Assembly (NCBI GenBank): GCA_017610545.1
Contig: JAFCBV010000013.1
Location: 1 to 9,282 of the forward strand
Source of the DNA: Candidatus Nanohalarchaeota archaeon
Lineage (GTDB): Archaea; EX4484-52; B79-G9
DNA length: 9,282 bases
Direction: 5' to 3'
Part shown: positions 1 through 5,240 of the stretch, one piece after another
How positions within the stretch are numbered: position 1 is the first letter of the stretch
How the letters are laid out: each line of letters opens with the position of its first letter
Notes under the pieces: generated by a model
What the model was told of the DNA's origin: nothing
What the model saw: only the letters and a program-made list of their open reading frames with translations
Database searches by the model: none
Translations under genes and position numbers: made by a program

Positions 1-18
1 CACACTCATGAAATGCCG

Positions 19-46
19 CCCTCTTGTAAGCGTGCGATGAAGTCAC
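19..46 (+). repeat. Degenerate copy D of the intergenic repeat family
   Basis: This 28-nt stretch matches repeat C (3575-3602) at 24 of 28 positions, including the shared block GATGAAGTCAC. The identical core that follows in A and C is absent here, so D is either a truncated or an internally deleted copy, as in B. It lies just upstream of the promoter of the first gene. The window edge hides what is further left. Confidence 0.6.
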
Positions 47-95
47 CATCATACATCTTCTTTCTGTAAAAACACAAATATGCGCCTTTTGATAC

Positions 96-104
96 AAATA
101 TAAG
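96..104 (+). promoter_or_regulatory. TATA-like box of the 126-902 gene
   Basis: The sequence AAATATAAG sits 22-30 nt before the ATG at 126, the distance at which an archaeal TATA box would place transcription start on or next to the start codon. There is no clear Shine-Dalgarno sequence before the ATG, which fits a leaderless mRNA. Confidence 0.55.
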
Positions 105-125
105 CTTTTAGCAGGGATTAGTTTC

Positions 126-902
126 ATGAGCATTCAAGTTATCTGTGACGAGTCTTTGGAAAACACGGCATTCACAATAAAACTAATGGAAGCCTTCGCT
201 GATCAAGTCATCTATGCAGGGTCTCAGGAAGAAGCGGTCATCGCAATCAAACTAGCGAAAGCCTTCGCTGATCAAACAAGGATATTTGAAATGGAATACT
301 ACAAGGCAGCGGCATTGAATGATGCGGGTTTTCTCAAGGAAAACGATATTGTATGGACTGTGGCGGCAGGGCCTTATGGCGCAGAGAGTATTGCATACGG
401 AGAATTTGCAGGACAGTCTATCGGGATTGACCCGCTTTTTCCTGATTCAAAAACCGTGGATAACTGCAGCTACATCGATAAGACTATTGAAGAAGTGATA
501 GAAGATCTTTCTGTTCCAAGACCGACTTATGTGGTCTCAAACAAGTACCCTGGCATAAGCAAGGCATTGCCCGAAATTCTTGAGATGAAAACAGAGCCGA
601 CATGTGTGTTGAGCCCTTGCAGCTGTGAAAACTGCAAAAAAACAGATTATACGAACGAGATGCCAAAAAGCAGGCATTATCAGGAAAATTTTCCGGGCAT
701 GTGCTATACAGATATTGATGAAATAACCCCTGCGCGCATTGATGCTCTTGACCTGGCTAAAATAGGCAAAGAGCATGGCTATGGAGCTTCTGTTTTCGGC
801 ATTCCTGTGAACGACAAAACCGCATATATGGTGACTATAACGAAGAATCCGGAACTGCTAAACTTCATGAATGAAGAAGGCGCCCATTTTTTGGTAAGTT
901 GA
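126..902 (+). CDS. Uncharacterised protein with a four-cysteine cluster and an internal 23-residue repeat
   Basis: I do not recognise this 258-residue protein. It has no signal peptide or membrane segment and looks cytosolic. Cysteines fall at C160, C165, C167 and C170 (C-x4-C-x-C-x2-C), with C193 and C114 as further candidates; such spacing could hold a metal ion or an iron-sulfur cluster, but that is inference. Near the N-terminus the segment IKLMEAFADQ (18-27) recurs as IKLAKAFADQ (41-50). The DNA of the two copies (175-206 and 244-275) is 28/32 identical with a 69-nt offset, so this is a recent-looking in-frame duplication of 23 codons. The C-terminal half, with GYGASVFGIPVND and YMVTITKNPE, has the look of a conserved alpha/beta domain. 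The ATG at 126 is preferred because a TATA box lies about 27 nt upstream. Repeat A begins right after the stop codon. Confidence 0.88.
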   Translation: MSIQVICDESLENTAFTIKLMEAFADQVIYAGSQEEAVIAIKLAKAFADQTRIFEMEYYKAAALNDAGFLKENDIVWTVAAGPYGAESIAYGEFAGQSIGIDPLFPDSKTVDNCSYIDKTIEEVIEDLSVPRPTYVVSNKYPGISKALPEILEMKTEPTCVLSPCSCENCKKTDYTNEMPKSRHYQENFPGMCYTDIDEITPARIDALDLAKIGKEHGYGASVFGIPVNDKTAYMVTITKNPELLNFMNEEGAHFLVS

Positions 903-908
903 TCTTCC

Positions 909-1125
909 GTTCAGCCGTCCGCTTCCCGGCAAACAGGACCAATAGCCAACTTTAGCCAGCCTGTAAGCTGCTGCCGAAGTCACTGCGCTTCGCTTCGTTC
1001 CAACATTTCGGAAATACGTTCGTATTTCCTGTATTTCAGAAATAAATAAATGCGATAAGCATTTCTGAAATCCCCAAGACAAAAGTTGGTGCGTGTCTTG
1101 GCGAAGCACTTTTTCTTTTGATTAA
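909..1125 (+). repeat. Structured intergenic repeat, copy A (full length)
   Basis: Copy A has a 5' segment (921-965) shared with B and a 102-nt core (976-1077) identical to 3595-3696 in C. Its 3' segment, ending in TTTTTCTTTTGAT, is shared with both. It is dense in inverted repeats: GGAAATAC/GTATTTCC (1010-1017 with 1022-1029), ATTTCAGAAAT/ATTTCTGAAAT (1033-1043 with 1061-1071), CCAAGAC/GTCTTGG (1074-1080 with 1095-1101) and an outer GCTTCGC/GCGAAGC (987-993 with 1101-1107). A folded transcript followed by the T-rich run would resemble a terminator for the gene ending at 902. It could equally be a non-autonomous mobile repeat. No ORF in it is credible. Confidence 0.9.
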
Positions 1126-1170
1126 ACAAATGCTCAAACGCATTTTTACTCCATGCCTGTAATCACTAAG

Positions 1171-1179
1171 TATTTAAAT
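1171..1179 (+). promoter_or_regulatory. TATA box of the first paralogue
   Basis: TATTTAAAT begins exactly 29 nt before the ATG at 1200. The second paralogue has TATTTAAAA at the same 29-nt distance from its ATG. This supports a leaderless transcript starting at or next to the start codon. Confidence 0.75.
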
Positions 1180-1199
1180 TGTTCACAAAAATAAAAACT

Positions 1200-1652
1200 A
1201 TGTTAAAAAGTATGTCAGACCTTCTGGAGACGCCTTATAAAGATGCTCTGGATAAAATATGTGATGATATAAGAGATGCCGTATGTGCTAAAGAAAACTA
1301 TATTGGTGAAAAAATACAAATGCTAAAATATGTAGTGGCTATATCGAGTGACGAAAACCCTGTCAGCAACATAGAAATATTATCTAATCTGGGCATCCGT
1401 GAAAATGTGGTTGGATTATCCACGGCAATGGGCATAATGCATAGAAAATTGCAGGGCCTTATTGGTACATATCGCACAAAACCACTTGGTTATTATCTGC
1501 GACACGAAGTCGAGAGCGCATTTCATGAGGAATACGGTGAAGACCTGAGAAAAGAAATTTTGGGTATGCTCGATAATATTTCTTCTAAACGCCAAACTAA
1601 CTCGCAGGCTGCTTATTCTGAAATAAATATGTCTGCTATTGCCGCGAACTAG
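1200..1652 (+). CDS. Unknown protein, paralogue 1 of a local pair
   Basis: This 150-residue protein belongs to no family I recognise. It is clearly homologous to the product of 2465-2944, at roughly 40% identity over about 130 residues. Shared blocks include MLKSxSDL at the N-terminus, SSDxxPVxNxxIL, GI, GLSxxMG, IG, YYxRxxV, SAxxxExG and LR. It is acidic, soluble and apparently mostly helical. The middle part (NIEILSNLGI, then GLSTAMGIMHRKLQGLIGTY) has the rhythm of a helix-turn-helix or winged-helix fold, which is only an impression. The ATG at 1200 is chosen because the paralogue starts with the same residues and both have a TATA box 29 nt upstream; a TTG at 1179 in the same frame lies inside that box. 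The C-terminal tail after about residue 128 is not shared with the paralogue. Repeats A and B flank the gene. Confidence 0.82.
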   Translation: MLKSMSDLLETPYKDALDKICDDIRDAVCAKENYIGEKIQMLKYVVAISSDENPVSNIEILSNLGIRENVVGLSTAMGIMHRKLQGLIGTYRTKPLGYYLRHEVESAFHEEYGEDLRKEILGMLDNISSKRQTNSQAAYSEINMSAIAAN

Positions 1653-1667
1653 TATGATTGTCAGTGG

Positions 1668-1765
1668 TCACGTCCACCCGCTTTCCGGCAATAGAACCAA
1701 TAACCAACTTTAGCCAGCCTGTATGCTGCCGTAGGCATCTTTCTTTTGATCAAACTTTTATTTGC
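1668..1765 (+). repeat. Intergenic repeat, copy B (internally deleted)
   Basis: The 5' part (1680-1723) matches copy A 921-965 at about 40 of 45 positions, including TTTAGCCAGCCTGTA. The 3' part (1735-1765) matches the end of A and C, including TTTCTTTTGATCAA. About 125 nt of core, present in A and C, is missing between GCTGCCG and GGCATC. Like A, this copy starts a few bases after the stop codon of a plus-strand gene. Confidence 0.85.
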
Positions 1766-1935
1766 GAGCCATCAAAGCGTAAAGCAACCAATAGATGCGG
1801 GTCTTTCTTTTCGTCAACGGTTTCGATGAAACACCTAACCAACGTCCGTTTCAGCGATGTTGGAGCGATAGCGACTTCATCTTTGATGAACCATCATACA
1901 ACTTGCTGGCGAGTGAAGGAAAGAAAAGTTTGTGT
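1766..1935. other. Non-coding spacer between repeat B and the minus-strand gene
   Basis: I see no credible gene here. The stretch holds two small perfect hairpins, GTTTC-GAT-GAAAC (1820-1832) and TTCATC-TTT-GATGAA (1876-1890), and lies at the 3' end of the minus-strand gene that stops at 1936. One hairpin may serve as its transcript end, but there is no clear T-run on the correct side to support that. Confidence 0.4.
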
Positions 1936-2280
1936 TTAAAGCCCGAATGTATCAACTAACTTCTGAAGAGCCTTGTAGTTTTCATGGCGTTCGGTTAAAT
2001 GTGTCGAAGAATCGGGTTTCGTGTATCGTACGCGTAATTGTCCCTCACAGTCAGATACGTCCAGAGTTATGTCTTGTAATAAGACTGTGTCCACACACCT
2101 TCTTTCTCGCCAATCACGGTACATTAGCACAATAGCATCCGGAGATGCTTTATCAGACTCTACTGTTTTTGTGCCGACGTAAATGCCATGTATGTTTTTT
2201 GAAGCTGTTTCATAACTTGTTACGAATACAACAGACTCTTCTTTTCCTTTCAATAGCCCAAGTATTTCTTCGCGTTCCAT
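1936..2280 (-). CDS. Small uncharacterised protein between the two paralogues
   Basis: This is a 114-residue protein of unrecognised family. It starts MEREEILGLLKGKEESVVFV and has alternating short strands and charged helices, with two lone cysteines (in RRCVDT and SDCEG) and no membrane segment. The composition is protein-like throughout, with charged termini and evenly spaced hydrophobics, unlike the shadow frames around it. A TATA-like AATTTAAAT stands about 29 nt upstream of the ATG on the minus strand, so it has its own promoter of the same style as both paralogues. It is transcribed divergently from the second paralogue across a 184-nt gap (2281-2464). Its position between two homologous genes suggests one accessory module, but nothing in the sequence gives a function. 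Confidence 0.72.
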   Translation of the reverse strand: MEREEILGLLKGKEESVVFVTSYETASKNIHGIYVGTKTVESDKASPDAIVLMYRDWRERRCVDTVLLQDITLDVSDCEGQLRVRYTKPDSSTHLTERHENYKALQKLVDTFGL

Positions 2281-2301
2281 ATTGTTGTCATGAAGCAGAA
2301 G

Positions 2302-2310
2302 ATTTAAATT
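2302..2310 (-). promoter_or_regulatory. TATA-like box of the 1936-2280 gene
   Basis: On the minus strand the sequence reads AATTTAAAT, its first base about 30 nt before the ATG at 2280. The TTTAAA core is 28 nt from the ATG, against 27 nt in the first paralogue. This is consistent with leaderless transcription. Confidence 0.6.
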
Positions 2311-2435
2311 CCTTTATTTTTTTAGTGACCGCGTGGTAGTTTGTGCTCACCGCCCGCGTTCCAATACATGCAATCCCTGCGTTCCCAAAGGCAGATCCCT
2401 TCAAGATGTGGCTTGCAAATGTCTGACAGAACGCC

Positions 2436-2445
2436 TATTTAAAAG
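2436..2445 (+). promoter_or_regulatory. TATA box of the second paralogue
   Basis: TATTTAAAAG begins 29 nt upstream of the ATG at 2465, matching the first paralogue in sequence (TATTTAAA) and in spacing. The rest of the 2281-2464 gap shows no gene or RNA that I can identify. Confidence 0.72.
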
Positions 2446-2464
2446 TCACCACTCAAACATAACT

Positions 2465-2944
2465 ATGCTGAAAAGCGTATCAGATCTCATACAACAACCA
2501 TATGAAGACGCAAAAAAAGAGCTAAAATACAAAATAACAACTGTCGTGGAAGCCGGAGAAACGCATACCGACAAAAAAATCCTTATGCTCCGACATGTTG
2601 CGGAATTTTCGAGTGATGCTGAACCTGTAACCAATAAGGACATACTTGGTGTTATGGGGATACCGGAAAAAGATGAACAGCGCCAAGGGCTTTCCAATTC
2701 AATGGGAAAAATACAGAGTGCGCTAACTGCATATATTGGCCATGATGGCTCTGGTTCACTAACAAAATACTATATGCGCGAGGATGTGCTTAGTGCATAC
2801 GAAGCAGAACATGGTGTCTGCCTTAGAACAGATTTCTTAGAAATATTGGATGCGTTGCTTGAAAGCCAACCAATAACGCCCGCGCCTTATGCGTTTGAAT
2901 GTTTTCCTGAATTTTCTGAAATAACTTCTGGCACTCTCTGGTAA
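2465..2944 (+). CDS. Unknown protein, paralogue 2 of a local pair
   Basis: This 159-residue protein is homologous to the 1200-1652 product along its first 133 residues or so. It has the same start (MLKSVSDL) and the same ordered blocks (FSSDAEPVTNKDIL, MGI, GLSNSMGKI, YYMREDV, SAYEAEHG, LRTDFLEILD), plus a short insertion after the GI motif. The family is unrecognised. The conserved middle could be a winged-helix-like fold, as in its sister. The frame stays open upstream to a GTG at 2333, but the sequence before the ATG is not shared with the sister and contains the TATA box, so the ATG is the better start. The last 26 or so residues (after DALLE) have no counterpart in the sister. The final 58 nt run antisense through the 3' end of the HAD hydrolase gene, so the two genes overlap tail to tail. 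Confidence 0.82.
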   Translation: MLKSVSDLIQQPYEDAKKELKYKITTVVEAGETHTDKKILMLRHVAEFSSDAEPVTNKDILGVMGIPEKDEQRQGLSNSMGKIQSALTAYIGHDGSGSLTKYYMREDVLSAYEAEHGVCLRTDFLEILDALLESQPITPAPYAFECFPEFSEITSGTLW

Positions 2945-3555
2945 GAATTCACGACCACATCAGCCCTCGCAAGCAGCTCTTTCTTGTTGGTTGTTGTGAG
3001 CGCGACACAAAACATGCCGGCGCGCTTTGCTGCCTCAACACCGCGCGGGCTGTCCTCGATTACAATGCAGTTCTCTGGCTTTGAATTCATTTTTTTCGCA
3101 GCGTAAAGAAATACATCGGGCTTTGGTTTTGATGCAAAGCCGACGTCCGCAATTGTAAATATTTTGTTGCCAAATAGTTTTTTCAGCCCTAGTTTTTCAT
3201 CAGCAATTTTCAGGAGCTCGCTGTCCAGAGAGGTTGCGATGCATGTCTTGTATTTTCCATGAACTTTGCTGTAGAATTCTTCAAAGCCTTTGATAAATTC
3301 CAGTTCGGCCTCATAATACTTTTTGACCAAGTCAACGCGTTCTCTGGCAAGTTCAGCGGCATTGCCGTTGAAACCGTATTCTTTTTGCATAATCCGAACA
3401 CCGTCTTCAACAGAGCCCCCAATCATGAGCGGCATCAACCGCTCTTTGTCATAGATGAATCCTTTTCTTTTCAAAAACTCAGTAGTTCCTTTAATCCATG
3501 CCTGTTCGCTGTCAAGCACAATTCCGTCTGCGTCAAAAATTATTGTGTCGAACAT
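2887..3555 (-). CDS. HAD-superfamily hydrolase (beta-phosphoglucomutase/phosphatase-like)
   Basis: The 222-residue product is a cytosolic HAD subfamily I phosphatase or phosphomutase, acting through an aspartyl-phosphate intermediate with Mg2+. All four motifs are visible: motif I FDADGIVLDSE with nucleophile D8 and acid/base D10; motif II in CIATS (around residues 106-109); motif III lysine in SKPKPD (K143); and motif IV VIEDSPRGVEAAKRAGM (E167, D168). A helical cap lies between motifs I and II. The DSE after motif I and the full length fit the beta-phosphoglucomutase/phosphoglycolate phosphatase group. The substrate cannot be told. The start is the ATG at 3555; a TTG two codons earlier is less likely. 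The 3' end (GKHSNA) overlaps the second paralogue by 58 nt. Repeat C begins about 10 nt upstream of the start codon, so any promoter must lie within or beyond the repeat. Confidence 0.93.
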   Translation of the reverse strand: MFDTIIFDADGIVLDSEQAWIKGTTEFLKRKGFIYDKERLMPLMIGGSVEDGVRIMQKEYGFNGNAAELARERVDLVKKYYEAELEFIKGFEEFYSKVHGKYKTCIATSLDSELLKIADEKLGLKKLFGNKIFTIADVGFASKPKPDVFLYAAKKMNSKPENCIVIEDSPRGVEAAKRAGMFCVALTTTNKKELLARADVVVNSYQRVPEVISENSGKHSNA

Positions 3556-3564
3556 ATGCAATTA

Positions 3565-3753
3565 CCAATTTCAGCCATCCTGTAAGTGTACGATGAAGTC
3601 ACTGCGCTTCGCTTCGTTCCAACATTTCGGAAATACGTTCGTATTTCCTGTATTTCAGAAATAAATAAATGCGATAAGCATTTCTGAAATCCCCAATACG
3701 AAAATTGGTGTGTGTCTTGGCGAAGCACTTTTTCTTTTGATCAACTTTTATTT
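3565..3753 (+). repeat. Structured intergenic repeat, copy C
   Basis: Copy C contains the 102-nt core (3595-3696) identical to 976-1077. It has the same nested inverted repeats: 3629-3636 with 3641-3648, and 3652-3662 with 3680-3690. Its 3' end (TTTTTCTTTTGATCAA, then CTTTTATTT) is shared with B. The short 5' part is 19/22 identical to A. Here the repeat lies between two divergent genes (the HAD hydrolase and trkH), not after a plus-strand gene. It supplies nearly the entire upstream region of the HAD gene and ends close to the putative trkH promoter. Confidence 0.9.
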
Positions 3754-3771
3754 CTTGCTCTTGCTTGAACC

Positions 3772-3780
3772 TTTATTTAC
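3772..3780 (+). promoter_or_regulatory. Possible TATA box of trkH
   Basis: TTTATTTAC starts 30 nt before the ATG at 3802, matching the leaderless spacing of other genes in the window. A better-looking TATAAATT at 3788-3795 is too close to that ATG, but would serve an alternative start at the in-frame ATG at 3823 (35 nt away). Confidence 0.35.
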
Positions 3781-3801
3781 TCCCTCATATAAATTAGTTA
3801 C

Positions 3802-5232
3802 ATGCGCCCTGTACTCGCAAACATGGGTCTGGTTCTCCAGATTGCAGGAATCCTCATAGCGTTTCCCATTGTGATGGGATTCATCTATAACGAGACGCAG
3901 GCAATTATCGCATTATTCATAACAGGGTTCGCGTTTTTTTCAACAGGATTTATTTTGAATGCCCTCTCAATCCGCCAGTGGCTTGACTTTCGCCAGTCAT
4001 GCATTCTTTTGACCGGAACTTTTTTTGTTCTGGGGTTCATTGGCTCCATCCCTTATTTCTCTCTCAATGTCTTTAATGATACAAGCATTAGCGCGCGCTT
4101 TGTAAATAGTTTTTTTGAAAGCATTTCAGGATACACCACAACAGGCTTTACACTCATATCAGATATTGATGCCCTGCCGCGCTCGATTGTGTTCTACAGG
4201 AGCTTCACGCATCTTGTTGGCGGCCTTGGAATTGTTCTCATAATGCTTGCGTTCTTCTACCGCGGAAAGACTCTTGAGCACCTGACAAAAGTCATAAATC
4301 TTGTGGGCGGACCGACAAACAGTATAAAGAGGTCTTTCATCTCTGTGCTTGAAATATATGTATTGTATGTAGTGCTTTTATCCGGGCTGTTCTATGCCCT
4401 TGATTATGCCGGCCTGGCAGAATCCATATCGATTGTGCTAAGCTCGTTTATGACCGGGGGGTTTTCTCCAACAGCAGACATGTCGAAATACACTTTCTTT
4501 CCTTCAGGAGGCCTGCTTATACTCATGATGTTTTTGGGCGCAATTAGTTTCTTTATTCATCATAGGATCTTTTCAAAGAAGTTTATGTCTGCAATCACAA
4601 AGGAACTTGTTGCATTTATATTCATTATTTTTGCAGGGATAATTGCCGTGCAGGCTGCATACCCTGCAAGTCTTGAAACAATATCATTCAATGTTGTTAG
4701 CGCATCCACGACAACAGGGTTTTCGACAATGGATTTTGCAGCAATACCTGAAAATGTCAAGCTGATATTCATCGCCCTGATGTTTATCGGCGGCATGAGC
4801 ATATCAACTGCCGGCGGGATAAAGGTCTTTCGCGTCCTGTTGCTGTTTAAGGCCGTATCTTTTACAATCGGCTCTGTAATTGGCAGAACAACAGACCGAA
4901 TATCCATTGACGGGCACGAGTATTGCAGGCGCGACATAATAACAAACCTGTTGTTCATCATTCTTTCTGGCGCGGCTGTGATTGTTGTTACATTCATGCT
5001 TAGCTTTGCCGGCTTTTCACTTGCGGACTCACTCTTTGAGGCAACATCTGCGTTCTCAACAGTCGGGCTCACAACAGGCATCGTCTCAGTCTCACTTGCA
5101 ACACACCTCAAGGCAGCGCTCATACTGCTCATGGTGCTTGGAAGGGTTGAGATAATCGCGTTTTTGGTGGCTGTGACCAGAATCAAGGCGCAAAAGAATC
5201 ATGCGCATGTGCCGGCAACATCAAAAGAATAA
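3802..5232 (+). CDS. trkH: Trk-type potassium uptake channel subunit TrkH
   Basis: The 476-residue membrane protein is the K+-translocating subunit of a Trk/Ktr system. Four pore-loop repeats carry the selectivity-filter glycines: SGYTTTGF (109-116), FMTGGFSPT (about 216-224), SASTTTGFSTMD (300-311) and SAFSTVGLTTGI (416-427). Hydrophobic helices surround each, with about ten or more segments overall. The gating-region block GGMSISTAGGIKVFR (330-344) and the C-terminal LGRVEIIAFLVAVTR (446-460) are typical of the family. The protein starts within the membrane domain and has the usual length. TrkH normally needs a cytosolic RCK partner (TrkA) that binds NAD(H) or ATP; none is encoded in this window. 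The ATG at 3823 is an alternative start. The gene ends 8 nt from the convergent radical SAM gene. Confidence 0.95.
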   Translation: MRPVLANMGLVLQIAGILIAFPIVMGFIYNETQAIIALFITGFAFFSTGFILNALSIRQWLDFRQSCILLTGTFFVLGFIGSIPYFSLNVFNDTSISARFVNSFFESISGYTTTGFTLISDIDALPRSIVFYRSFTHLVGGLGIVLIMLAFFYRGKTLEHLTKVINLVGGPTNSIKRSFISVLEIYVLYVVLLSGLFYALDYAGLAESISIVLSSFMTGGFSPTADMSKYTFFPSGGLLILMMFLGAISFFIHHRIFSKKFMSAITKELVAFIFIIFAGIIAVQAAYPASLETISFNVVSASTTTGFSTMDFAAIPENVKLIFIALMFIGGMSISTAGGIKVFRVLLLFKAVSFTIGSVIGRTTDRISIDGHEYCRRDIITNLLFIILSGAAVIVVTFMLSFAGFSLADSLFEATSAFSTVGLTTGIVSVSLATHLKAALILLMVLGRVEIIAFLVAVTRIKAQKNHAHVPATSKE

Positions 5233-5240
5233 GAACGAAA

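Noticed and set aside
126..902. Membership of the archaeal DUF166 family
   Set aside because: The size and a central cysteine region are similar, but the conserved DUF166 blocks I remember around its PCG motif are not present, so I leave it unassigned.
858..1109. Minus-strand ORF sharing its N-terminus with the one at 3540-3728
   Set aside because: The shared protein sequence comes only from the repeat core. The frame differs beyond the repeat and covers inverted repeats, so it is not a gene family.
1179..1199. TTG start adding seven residues to the first paralogue
   Set aside because: It overlaps the TATA box, and the sister protein begins at the residue matching the ATG at 1200.
1888..1903. 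Match of ACCATCATACAACTT to ACCATCATACATCTT near position 45
   Set aside because: It is only about 14 of 15 bases with no wider similarity, too short to call another repeat copy.
1658..1939. Plus-strand 93-codon ORF
   Set aside because: It runs through repeat B and a hairpin-containing spacer, has low-complexity unprotein-like composition, and is convergent with the better-supported minus-strand gene.
2333..2464. N-terminal extension of the second paralogue from a GTG
   Set aside because: The 44 extra residues are Cys/Arg-rich, have no counterpart in the sister and include the promoter region.
3556..3561. TTG start two codons before the HAD ATG
   Set aside because: The ATG at 3555 gives the standard HAD N-terminus (FDTIIFDADG) directly.
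4560..5186. 208-codon ORF antisense to trkH
   Set aside because: It is a shadow frame of a fully conserved membrane protein and is Ser/Thr/Ile-rich with no motif.
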